DNA from: Ichthyophonus hoferi
Lineage: Eukaryota > Opisthokonta > Ichthyosporea > Ichthyophonida > Ichthyophonidae
Length of the DNA stretch: 64,000 nt
Assembly (NCBI GenBank): GCA_002751075.1
Contig: NAOQ01000267.1
Span: 1 to 64,000 of the forward strand
Direction: 5' to 3'
Shown here: piece by piece, positions 12,454-25,019 of the stretch
How positions within the stretch are numbered: the first letter of the stretch is position 1
Layout: each line of letters starts with the position of its first letter
Made by a program: the position numbers and the translations under genes
Notes under the pieces: model-generated
Told to the model about the DNA's origin: nothing
The model's input: the letters and a program-made list of their open reading frames with translations, nothing else
The model's database searches: none

Positions 12454-14884
12454 GAAACCTTCCAACCTAGCTAGGAAAGAACAATTCCTGGTATTGTCAT
12501 AAACGAGAATAAAAACAATAATATTAAGAACTGGTTATCTGAGTGTAGTGAAAGCTTTAGTTCTTACAGATTTAAATAAAAAAATAAGATTAGTATGAAT
12601 CAAATAATATTCTTAATATAGGGCACAGGGCTCCTAAATCTGCCATAATACCATATCCGTTGCGGAGTATGATCTTACTAGTAATTCCTTATCATTTCAT
12701 GATACTCATTAAGAATTCTGTGATATCTTAGCAGAAAATACCAATATGGTTCTTTTAGTCCATTGCTTAATTTAAGGTTAAAAGAAACTCGAGTATATAC
12801 ATAGTTTTAAAAATTATATCTGCTCGATTGCCATTTCTTTAGGACTATAATAAAAAGAAATAATGTTCATAGATGTTTGCCAACACACTTGCTGACCATA
12901 TATAGACTCAAACAATAAAAGCTTGAAGGTCTTAGCCAGAAAGTTAATATCCGTTTTATCCGAAAGCGGACTTCTGACTGACAATGATATTTAGATACCA
13001 GTAATCAAAATAGATTTTAGATTTTTACTTGGTCTTACTAATTTCGTTCTCTCTATATAAATAATTTTTGACCCGCACGGGTGGGGTGGTGGTGGGATTA
13101 GGAATGTTTTGAAAAAACTAGGATAAACGCTGAAATTTTCTGAAATATATGTGAAAACCCGAACAATTATTTTTTCTATTAAAGAAACTGAAAAAGAAGA
13201 ACTAAGTAAGAGAAAATATACAAAGATATATCTGCTTGTTACGTGTAGTATTCAAATGGATTGCAGAGATGTTATATGGTTCTTATAAGCCATGGATTTA
13301 AGAAATATAAAATAAGTGAAAATAACCGCTAGTTATAATATACCATATATATTAACTAGGAAACATACTAGTGTCGCTAAAGTGTGTATTTTCAAGATAT
13401 AAATATATTTACAGTTTGTGATCTTCAGAAGAATATTATTGGTAGGTCAACCTAATTATTTGTTCTACCTAGTATGATAATATGAAACATATATATACTC
13501 CGTAGATCTAAGACAATTATTCACAAACGAAAAACAAAAAAAATCATGACAGTGATGGCTTCATATATTAAAATTCTATAAATTATAGGCAGTTGTATAA
13601 AATGAGGATTATAGTTAAAATAGGACAGTAGTTTAGTCTACGAAGTATGATTTAAACTAAAACGTTACCGCGCTTGCCAACGCAACAGGCTATTATATAC
13701 TCTAACCAGGACAAAACGTGATTATACCACTATATGATTTTTGCTCTACTAAGAGCATTTAAGAGCTTCTTTATTAAAGGCTCTTGTTCTAAATTGTACC
13801 AAGGAATAAGTGCGACTACTAATATGATTAATAATACATTCTTTTTGTGGTTTACATATATTTATGCAGTTACACAGGCATTAGATTCAAATGCATACAT
13901 GTTAATATTGTTAAAATATGTATTTTATTTTATTTTACTCGCTCGTCGATCATAATTGATGGCCTTATCATTTCCATATTCAGAATTTGATACTTGGTGT
14001 TATCGTATTGTAGATCTTGATCGCATTCCTATGCATTGTAATGTTATCCAATTATAATTGCATCTTGGCGGTTTCATTTTAACCATACAGATACATACAG
14101 AGCATATGCAGAGCCACATATCATTGGTTCTAACTATGATTCGCAAATGGCAGTTATTGTATGCCTTTAATCTAAGCATTATGACGTATTGTTTTATTAG
14201 ATAAGATTATGTGCTGGCTAATTAAAGGTACTGGAAAAAGCATCAGATAATAAGAATTGAAGTAATTTTATATATCGAGGTTTTCGAACAAAATAGTAAA
14301 GTTTCGAGATCAAAATTAAAAACTTCCCAATCAAAAGGACTAAATTTTTTTTTTAAAAATTAAGTCTTATATTGTAGAAAACAACTTTTAGTTAAATTCT
14401 TTTTCTTGTTATCTGTAATATGTAATATGGTTTCCAAGAGATTTTAATTCCTTCAAATTGAAAAGAATAACACAAAAACATTTACATACATATGGGATTG
14501 ATGTAGCATACGTAGCATCCTTTTACTGTTTTACCAGACAAATTATGCTGACATTCTATATATGTTGGGCAAAAAATGAGATTAACATATATATAACATG
14601 TTAGATAACAATTAGGTTGAGCATAAATTGAAAGGAAAAATAATAATAACGTTTTTAAAGCTTAAAAAACATCAAAACTTTATTTTTAGGGCTCGTACTT
14701 CTCATGACAAGCGGCGGAAGATGTCGTCAAGTAAGCGAGGATGAGAGAAGGGTAGAAGATAAAACTCTTAAAGGCATTTCTGTTATTTCTGTTAAGAAAT
14801 TATAATCTTCAAAACTATATTACATATCAGATAACAAGATTTTTTTGAACTAATGGTTTTTTATTATAATGAGAGACGTAAAAA
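12454..14884. other. Gene-poor AT-rich region, continued
   Basis: No supported gene. A frame at 13734-13955 (plus) has no recognisable domain. A small islet at 14691-14760 is less AT-rich than its surroundings and is open on both strands. On the plus strand it has an acceptor (TTTTTAG) and a donor (GTAAGC); on the minus strand it ends in a TAA. I could not assign it to a gene. Confidence 0.5.
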
Positions 14885-15506
14885 GTTTCAATTTATTCGC
14901 CCTCCTTTTAATCGAAAACTATAAATATTTAAAACGGATATGAATAAGGGTAACTCCGCCAATCTCCAAACCATGAAGAAAAGGCTGCACAAGATCCATG
15001 AGAGCCAGAGCCTGACTGCAAAAAGATGTTCATTATAATATGGCTTCGCTTCATACACCTTCTAGCCACATGTCAATGTTGCAACAAATATTTAAGTATC
15101 GTGTGTATTGGTCCTACATTAATGCAGTTCGTGTAGTTTTATTGTATTACACGAGAAAGTAAGCTTTAGGTGTCCAGCACTCATCTGCCACCATAAAATA
15201 ATCGACCCGCATACGAAAATTCTACAAGATACGATAATATCCACTGGACATAAGGATATGAACATATATGCACAATTTGTACTTAACATTTTCGCTACAT
15301 TATAACAACGAAAAAATAATAGAGTATATAGAAAAGTAATTGTATAGCATGAAATTTGTATAACAACGACTACCAATATTCCATGACTTAATAATATATA
15401 TAATAGTACCAACTAAATACATCAACCACTCATTGAAAAGAACAAATAATAGGGGTAGCAGTACACTAAGATTTGTCTTAACGTAAAAGTATGTGACATT
15501 TTCCAT
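14885..15506 (-). CDS. Candidate small membrane-protein exons (unconfirmed)
   Basis: Downstream of UTP15 on the same strand, two hydrophobic open stretches look exon-like. The first starts with ATG at 15506 and encodes VLLPLLFVLFNEWLMYLVG, ending near a GTAGTC donor at about 15370. The second follows a good acceptor (CTTTTTGCAG) near 15018 and encodes RLWLSWILCSLFFMVWRL, ending in TGA near 14885. Both would be membrane helices. No consistent intervening exon could be fixed, and the second stretch is also open on the plus strand (a Lys-rich 29-residue frame). I do not recognise a family. It could equally be UTP15 3' flanking sequence. Confidence 0.2.
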
Positions 15507-15639
15507 GTTAATTTTGGACTTTGGTTTAAGTGAATAGGGAAGACGACATGTAATTGGCAGTATATAATTATATCCGTATATCTTTATCTGTAAATAACTA
15601 CCGATAGGTCACATCATCAGTACATTGGTTAATTTAGTC

Positions 15640-18600
15640 TCAGTTATTGGATCCAGCCATTAAGATCTCCAGGGCACCCATTAGCCCGAACATCTTTTTC
15701 TGGAATTGAACCTGCAGAAATAACATATTAATACGTGATTGCATGCCATATAACTATCATATATATAGGGTTTGATAAGCGCATACCAGGTGGGTGTAGA
15801 GAAGTGAAATATTATGTTAGTGGCTCTTCCATAATTTACATGCAACACACGCAGACATACGTCAAAGAAAGAAATCAAACCATGCATTCAATCGAAATAA
15901 AAATATTTGAACAAGGCGATAAAGCCAGTGAGTGAATAGTAGAAAAACACATATATGTGAAGAATGAATTAAGAGAAGGTAGTATATTTACCTCAGCGGC
16001 GAGCCTGCCTCGAAGTTTCAGCATAAGGTTGTCTATCAGCATGGATTGACCAAGAATGGGGGTGTAGATGTCTATATAAGAGGTAACAAAAGAAGAGAAT
16101 GAGTAATCAAGCTATAGAGTAAATTATAGGTAAAATTCATATAGCTTTACTATAAGATGAGTCTACACGTCATTTTAAATACATAGAATACAAACAATCC
16201 TTAACAATTTATTTTAAATCAACCTTCCACTATAATATTATCTTCAACTTCTATTTGTACTTCATTTTAGACGTCTTATAAATTCTCTTCCGTAGACTGC
16301 GATAGGTCTGTTGACAATTCGTTTAAAGTACATAACCGGACAACAATTCAACGCCCCAAAAATCATATCTTCCACTCACCCTCTACACTTCATGCCTCTC
16401 ATATTTCTTTATCCTCTACAATACAAACCCCCATTGTAAGTACCACACATACCCAGGATAATGTGGCTGACATCCATAAGTAAATTAGAGAAGCGAGGAT
16501 TCACAATATTCTTCTCTAAGAACATTAACACTGGTTCCAAGGTGTGCTCGTCACGACCACTCAGAGCAATTTTCAAGCCACTGTATAGATACATTGTGGC
16601 ATTAGTTGCATGATATATAATCACATATATGCCTAGTAACCACTACCCTAGTACAGTTATATCTCAGTTGATAAACATAGTATCAATGAAAAAAGGAATA
16701 AGACGACTTAATATAAAAATGAAAAACTGAAAAATTTAATAGAGATTGCCAATGTAGTTCCAACTTATTTTCAGTTAAATATATAACCTCATCTTAGACC
16801 AATTGTAGAGCCATCCCCTGGGATGCATAATGCCCTATGCATTGCATCGACTAGGCCAGAGGTATTAGAAAGAAAAAAAAGAAAAAAAACAACAACAAAT
16901 AAACATACCCACGATGTTGAAGCTCTTCAATAATAGAAGCCACAACGACTGCGTGTTTGGTCTGTCTCATTTTGAATAGTGACGTTAATGTCAGTTTTTG
17001 CATACAATATTAATATACATATGCCCGAGTCAAGGATCGAGTCAGAGCTAGGCATACGCTAAATACGGATACAAGTTTAAGTATGGGTTGGTAACGAGAT
17101 TCTATATAGAATTGCATATCTATATAGATGTTTTTAAAGCAGAGAACCTAACAACAGAACACAAAGGCTGTATAACCATACATAATCAAGTAATAGAAAG
17201 GGGGAAGTTGTGTATATGTTTGCTCATAGGATGAATCAATACAACCCTGTTAACTCAGATAAATAAAGACCAATATCCCATCAAACACTACATACCATAT
17301 GAATATCATATATATATTGAATAGATATAAGAGAAACAGTCAAATAATACTAAATGAGGAGAGAAGAATCAAAACATGAGACATTGATAATACATACACT
17401 GGGCAGATTTGTAGAGGAAAAAAAACAATAGCAGGTAAATATAATAACAAAAAACATGAGCATCATACAGCTATACTAGCAACACTTCAAAAAAAAAAGT
17501 GTCGAACAGAAATCCTATCAAAAGAAAAAACAAAGCAACAGGTACCCACCGACAGGGCTGCATCTAAGGCATTGGTATATTCGAACTTCTTCAGGAATAC
17601 ATCATATGGTTTCAATTTTTTCTTACGAACTGCCTCTACAGTGAAGTCATCCTACGGCAAAGGAATAAAGAGTGAGATAAGTATAGAGAAGGAATAAGAA
17701 TGTGTAGCATGACTCTACTTGGTTGGGAAAGAGGAAAAAGAAAGAAAGAAATATATTTAATAAAATAGACATTACTCCAGACTTATTTTTGACGTTTAAG
17801 GCTACTCATACAATGCCATATGTGTATAGGCAGAATTAGCTTCAATGTTTGTAAATATTTCAGAATACATAGGTTTACATATATAAGCCAGCCTATTGGC
17901 TACAAATCACACACTTGTTTGATGGTGTCTATAAAAATGGAAGGTGCAAGGATTATTCCCTGGAGGTCACAGTACTACACGCCAATGTGATGACACATTC
18001 CCACAGAAAAACTAAGGTAGACATATTAAATTAATGAAGTACTCTTAATGCATCATGCAATACACTGGAGACCTTCTCTAGAAGAAATCCAACATGAACG
18101 GTAAATAAATAGACTCATATATATAGCAATACACTCATATATGAACACAGGGCAGCAAGCCTGTACACACCGCATGTGGCTTGTGGCTTTTTCCTCGCAC
18201 AAAGTACTTGTAGGTACCCCCACGGGGGGGTCTCTGTGTTGATACACAACGTTAATTCCGCATACATGTATTAATCAGCCCACCACATAGACCATCTGTC
18301 TGTTCGGGGTCCTATTCTTATCATTCTCTCTCTCTCCTCTATATATCTCCACACAACATTCAACACACCTTGTTTCATATTCCATCCACAACATCATCTT
18401 CGCAAGCAAACAAAACGGTATATTAATAGTTAGCAACAAGATCAAGTGATACCATACTACTTATACAGGGAGGAGGGGTAAACGAAAAGGTCTCTTACCT
18501 GGATTGACTGCAGAACTTCAGCCTTCTTCGTGGGCCTATGTTTAATAGACAGAAGGCCTGATGCCATTCCTACCACCATGTGTGTATTATTGGGCTGTAG

Positions 18601-21600
18601 GGATATGCACGATTAGTAGTGAATTATGGCATGTGAAATATTATAGGCCAATAGCCAATTGTTTCCGCCTTACATGAATGGAAATCTCATAGATTGATTA
18701 ATTAAAGTTACAACACGCGTGACGTCTTAGAGAATGCCAAGTAAGATGGGCACTGCCATACTTGGTGAAAGATCCTTCTGTGTAAGTTCTGTGTTCTGTT
18801 ATTTGACTATATAGTATCAGCTATATAATACTTCTCTTTCCTAAGAACAATAAGAACGTGAATGAATAGAGGGAGAGGGAGAGGGAAAGAACGGGGAAAC
18901 AAATATCATACCGAGATGCCAACCGCCATAATAGGGTCAGGATACTTGAGACTGTGCACAACCTTATAGGTAGACATGTCATAGACCTTTAAGTGATGGT
19001 CTAAAGAGCCTGTCACCAGGTGTTTGCTGCCACTATAGAGTCCACAGGACGTGTTAGTAGATAGTAGGTACAATACAATCGGGTCAGTGACTCACTTGTT
19101 GTTCCTATAATTTGTAGTGGCGTGGCATATTTTATATTTGCAATGTCATACTATCTTTTTCATCCGACAAGGCTTACCTCTACAGCCCTATATCTATATC
19201 AATCTTAACTGTTACATGAACTATTAAATCCAATTTGATGTCCAACATATTACCCTCCACACATAAGTATTTGTCCTGATTTTCTCCAGGTGAATTGTGT
19301 TTTGGAAATTATTAATTAAAGCCTAGAAAATGTGAAAGCTATATATTCACACTAAGCTTCTAGTCCTAATAAGAATGATTGATTATCTATATGCCAGCAG
19401 TCATACTAGCCTCCATATACCTCCCACTAACCATTCATAATATGTTATCTACCAAGATCCTATTCATAGAAATAACTACGTACATAAACGTGGAATTATT
19501 AGTGAAACATAGATAGAGACCATTGGAGGGTATTATTATACTTACCCATCCAGACACATTGAGGTGATTGTCTTCTGGTGATTGGAGAAGGAGTGAAGCA
19601 GGCGGCCGCCAAGAATATCCCATACCTTTACTGTATTGCCACCTGTAGAGGTACGTTATATGTAGTTATAAGAGGGCCCATAGTCACACAGATAGAGAGC
19701 CCTATCCTATCCTAACCATGGCTATATTTCAACACTAGTTCACTAACATAAAATCTTTGGCAATACCCTGTCCCATTCACTCACACCTCATCCCTTTGTA
19801 TGAAGTCTCTGGCTTATAGGCCCTAGGCGGTTGATCCTTAGTTACTTCACTCACACCTCTTCTACTTACAGATTAACTTCAGAGCACCATGTCTCAAACA
19901 TGAGCATGAACAGCTAATATGTAAAATAGTTGTTTTATTGGCTAATACTAATTAATCTAACTAATTAGATAATTAATTATTTTTGGTGTTAGATACACTG
20001 TCTCTATCCCATCGCTATATAATCTACATGTGCTCTCACTATATTGCTAGGATGTGTTTATTCTACACATTTCTCTCTAATGACCTAATCCAATCACATT
20101 CACTACGTTTTCATCAACAAGAGGGACCACGGATATTACTTCCCTAACATACGTTAAATAAACCTTCAAACCGAACAGTTCTAACATAGCTATATTCACA
20201 AATAAACCTCGCCCAAGACATTATACAGATCCTTAACTCTGCCCATACCTGCCTTACAGCCTACCCACCCACCCAGAAACACAACAGGGTAACTTACCAG
20301 CAGAGAGGACTAGACCACCGGTAGGAACCATTACAATGCTCTCTACAGGGGCTCCATGGTCGAAGTTCATGGTGCTGTTGAGACCATTTAAATTAGTCAA
20401 TTAAAATCGTAGATTTTCATCGGTTAGAACAAGCCAATAGCAAAGTTTAACCAGTTTTGAAAACGTTACATAAAGTAAAAGATAATTGCTTTTATTGGGC
20501 CAAACATTTGAGCTATAGCTATCACAATCTGAACATTTTCAAGCATTTATATGAATCTTGTATGCAAAACAGACATATAGTATACAAGGATATATAGTCC
20601 GTAAGTATATACAAGATATTAGAAAATATAGATATCTAGCAATAGCTCTTACCATTCGCCATTTCTGAGGTCCCACAGTTTCACAGTGTGGTCATAGGAG
20701 CCAGTAAGCCAAAGATCATTGTTGACTGGGTTGGCCATACCTGCCCGAACATAATCCTGTACGGGTAGGGAGCGCATAAGGATGGAAAGCGGAGGTGAGC
20801 AACATGGCAGCTTGTATCGTTGATGCGTTTACAGAAATGAAAAAAAAAAAGGTAGCCCGTAGGAAATAAAAAAACATAGGAAGAAAAGGAAGGTGGACGA
20901 GGTGACAATATGGTAGAAGAAGTGAATGAATAATAGTATTCGGTGAAAACGTTAAACCTGGAAAGATATGGGTGGAAAGTAGTAGAATAATAATAGATGA
21001 GACATAGTTTGCCCTAATGATTAAAAAGATGCTTCAAACGCTAATGGACCAATGGAACTAGAGTAAAAGCAATAAGGTAATCAAGGGCAACCAATCGTGA
21101 GGCGTACCGTATGACCTCTTAGAGTTGTAATCTCTGATTGAGAGGGAATGTCCCACTTTCTCACGGTGGTATCATCTGCGCATGTCATTACATTGGTCTC
21201 TCCCACGAACCTTGTCACGTGTACAGGTCTATATATAGGAGTGTAATAGATGCGCATGTGTTAGTCTATAAAGAGGACTATAAATTTTAAAGTAACGACA
21301 GGTGTGGTGTACAGATCATAAGCCGTCTCTAGGCCAAGTAAAATAACATAAACATATACCATCTACTCAAACTTTCATAACTAAATTGTTAAATGTTTTA
21401 TTATACATGGTGATATAAAAGAAAGACTCTCATTAAGATCAGACAATTCTAGTGGGCCTCAGATATAAAATCGACCAATGCTAGACCAGTTGATAAAACA
21501 AAAAGCCAATTAGGTAGCCTGAATAAAAATAAACCACTGCAATCATCAATTGAGGCAATAAAATAAAACTGATGATTACTGGGGATTTACTGACTAAAAT

Positions 21601-23920
21601 AAAGACACGTAGTTACTTAATTCATTATAAACCATTTGAATTAATTGCTGAATATAATACATTGTATTTACATATAAACATATATAAAGTATAAATAAAA
21701 CCGAAAATAAAGCAATACAGGAGCCTTACCTCAAATGACCGGTGAACTGACGCAGAACAGATCTGCTGTCCACTGTGAATATCTATGGGAGTAGCCAGAG
21801 AGGGAGAGGTCAGTGTTACACACCTCAGATAATTGCCATAAAAAGACTGCATGATTGATTATAGGTACTATATACTATTATATTAAGTATGTTTACATGT
21901 AAACTTACTATGTCCAATCGATCTAAGAATAATCTATAGATCTACGATTAATTGTTGTCGTCAATACTAATGCCTAATCAATGTGTCATTAAGACTAATA
22001 TAGTCAAGTTATTGCTTCAATCACCTTATGATATACGATATTGATAGTGATCATACTTTAATCATTGATTTACATTGATTGAAATGTTAATATAGATTAT
22101 TAAATACATATCCACACCATCCATGCATCTGTAACAAACCTATATGGTAACCCTACCTGAACTAGACCAGTGTCGTCACCAGCCACAAGAAGTTGGCCAT
22201 CATCTCTCAATGCACCACTGTGTGCCACCTGTGATGCGGAAGCAAAGGGGAGGGAGGGGTAAGGGAAAGGCAGGCCTGCTACTAATAATACTCATATCAA
22301 TAAATCTATGAGTATTGATGTTGTGTAATTTCTACCATACTATTATACTATTGTACTATCATATTATTATATCAGTGCGTTTTCATGTGTGCATACACAT
22401 ACATTAGCATAGTTGGGTAAATAGTTAAGATACTTATTTCCACTTATATGATCTTGTGTGATAGTTGTAGGTGCTCAAACATAACTACAGTAGAGGGTAT
22501 GGTAGATGGGTATGAATAATAGTATGGAGTGATATAAAATTCTTACATCTTTGAAACGAGAAACAGTCCTTTTGACTTTGTTAGTATTGGAGCTGTATAG
22601 TTGAACCTGTGCACAAGGAATTAAGAGTATAGTCAGTGGATTATCAGGAGCTGTATGAATCCCATCTACCTCAATAAACATACTATAAACGTATATATAA
22701 GAGAATAGGCATAAGTCTATATGCAGACAACATAACAATATGTACGCAAGAAAAAACATTATAGAATAGAAGGTCATCCATAAAAGAAGAATTATTATTA
22801 TTGAAAACTGTAATGTACAAAGAGTAAATGAGATCATAAGTAAGAAAAATACAAACAGTAGATAAGGTTAAATAAAAGATGAGAGAAGAAAGTAAGAAAT
22901 GGTGGGATGATGCATGAATGATAGTAGATGTAGATCTATATACAGAAATATAGCGATATATATAATACACATAGTATACAAGTCATGAAAATATCTTACT
23001 CGAGTGGAACTGGTTACTACAAAATCATATGGCTTGGCTGGACAGAAGTTGACAGAGGTGATGGCAGCATATTCCTTGACTACGATGGGGAACTTTATAT
23101 GTACGGGTTAGTGCATAGCCTAAAGTATGGGCACGTTAGTCTATTACCACTATTATAAATAGATGCGTGTGAACTGTTTGAAATTGGGTGGGTGTGAATA
23201 AAAACAAATGGTATGTATATATATATATAATTGCAATAACAAAAGCGATCCAACTATACAACAACAGAAGAAGACGTGGAGGTAAGGGAAGCTGTGTGTG
23301 CCCTAAGGTACAGTATAAATTGTGCATGGTCAAGCCCATTCTTCTATTGTCATATTGTTGTTCTTAAAAATGATAAGCATATACTTGTACACAACTGTAT
23401 CTTAATCCATATGTAAATACTTGATGGGATTGATATGACTAGGTGTGGATATTGTAATGTAATAGTGTTTCGGATGCTACATTTGTGCAAGTATCTTTAT
23501 TGAGGCTAAATTGTAAATATATGTATATGACAGGAATATGCAAGTATATACGTTCACGATTTCTTTTTCCACACATAATATATCAAAGCCGAAACACTTC
23601 AAACACCTGTCTCAAGAACTTGAACAAACAGAGCCAGCAAAATTCAAAATAATTCAATGGCGCAGGTATGCATACTGTATGTGTTTTTCTTAGTACTTAC
23701 TTGTGTATTATAGTAGAATAGATGGGTGTAATTATCTTATTGATTATTTAATTATTATATTAATATTAGACAACTGTATAAGTATACAATATAGCCATTG
23801 AACAAAGATACTTCATATTCCTCTCTCTACCTTGAACTTCTTCCAATATCTAGCCTCAGGGGTCTCCCGCTGGAGAACTTGAGGGTAGCGCTTAATCTCC
23901 ACCCGCTTATAGGACGACAT
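15640..23920 (-). CDS. UTP15: UTP15, WD40 subunit of the small-subunit processome, 16 exons
   Basis: Exons: 23920-23831, 23092-23000, 22606-22547, 22228-22157, 21782-21730, 21228-21108, 20756-20653, 20374-20298, 19642-19546, 19032-18912, 18594-18499, 17651-17550, 16961-16909, 16580-16453, 16071-15992 and 15711-15640. Every junction is GT-AG, all phases agree, and the total is 472 residues (human 518). The start [17 protein letters not shown] and the following RYWKKFK match the UTP15 N terminus. WD40 repeats span about residues 40-320, with [32 protein letters not shown] and [12 protein letters not shown]. The last ~145 residues are the UTP15 C-terminal helical domain ([36 protein letters not shown]). 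UTP15 belongs to the t-UTP/UTP-A complex in the nucleolus, needed for pre-rRNA transcription and 18S processing. Introns are 278-847 bases. A large hairpin lies about 0.7 kb upstream. Confidence 0.96.
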
Positions 23921-24684
23921 ATTCAAGTGTATAAAGCCACCCACTAGCTAGGTTGTAATATAAAAATGAACTATTAAAGACTACTAGCGTACCCCGTGTA
24001 TAATTATAACATTACATAGTGTTTTACTACTATCTATAGCAGTTTATATCCGCACACGTGTAACTTTCTCATCGCGTTTGGCCCATCAGATCTGGCCCAC
24101 ACGATATGGATAATCATTGGCTAATATGGTATCGTCTTGGGTAAGGCAGACTCGATGAAATTTATAGATAAGCCGGTAGGTACTTTTACTATATTATAGT
24201 ATTGCATGTTTTGTTTATTATATTGTTATCAATTTATATAACATACTTACTAAATTCTTTGAATAACATTACTGGGTGAAATGTGGGTTTAAGTGGTAAG
24301 CCTAAAAGGAAATGTGCACTTAAGCCGAGAGAAAATATTTTAATTTAGAAACTTACTTATATCTAGTTGTGTGTATAAGTGGAACAACCACGCTCTTGGC
24401 TACAAATAATTTGACTTGAATAGTCAAGACACATTTATTATCTGCTGTACCTTGTTAATATTGAAATTTATTATTGTAATTATAAATAATTAATTCCACG
24501 TAAAGCCAGGCTAATATAGCCACTTCAGTATTTCCAAGTCAAGCCTAGTGAATTACTTAAATTAGGTATAAATACACTGTTTGGTCTACCCCATTGAGAT
24601 TCTAGGGGTTGAGAGTTTAGGGTTCAGGGTATAATTGACGTGGAGGCATATATAATATATATATATATATATATTATAGGAGAG
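23921..24684. other. Upstream region of UTP15
   Basis: AT-rich sequence between the UTP15 start codon and the hairpin. It presumably holds the promoter, but no distinct box is recognised. A TA dinucleotide run at about 24657-24676 borders the hairpin. Confidence 0.5.
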
Positions 24685-24729
24685 ATAAATGGTTTGTTGA
24701 ATATAAGCTGGGACTGATAAGCTAGTTGT

Positions 24730-24952
24730 AGACCATATCAGGTGTAGGGTGTAGGCTGTGCGTGATAGGAGTGACTTCAAAGTTTATGATACGCCCAAGA
24801 TGTAAACTGTAGAGGACAGCCAATGATTAACTTGGCTGACCAGGCGTGAAGCAAGGGCTTGGCTGTTCTCTACAGTTTACATTTTTGACATCTCTTATAC
24901 CTTGAAATAATCTTTATCACGCATAGCCTACACCCTGCACATGATATGGTCT
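24730..24952. repeat. Long imperfect inverted repeat (foldback or MITE-like)
   Basis: Arms 24730-24766 and 24916-24952 match at 34 of 37 positions. Arms 24801-24823 and 24859-24881 match at 22 of 23. All pairs share one centre at 24841, so the whole 223 bases form one register without net gaps, with weaker matching between the strong blocks. Weaker symmetry seems to continue outward to TA-rich runs at about 24655-24680 and 25000-25020. No open frame lies inside. It could be a MITE inserted in TA-rich DNA or a hairpin RNA precursor; the sequence alone does not decide. Confidence 0.8.
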
Positions 24953-25019
24953 AGTTTATAAGTCCAAGCTCATGCTAAACAAGTTATCCATTTCATCTAG
25001 AAAGTATATATCTTATATC

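Noticed and set aside
11998-12474. Open frames spanning the first N run
   Set aside because: Produced by unknown bases and poly-A.
15701-15716. GGTTCAATTCC on the minus strand as a tRNA T-loop
   Set aside because: It is UTP15 exon 16 coding for VQFQ; no acceptor stem or anticodon arm surrounds it.
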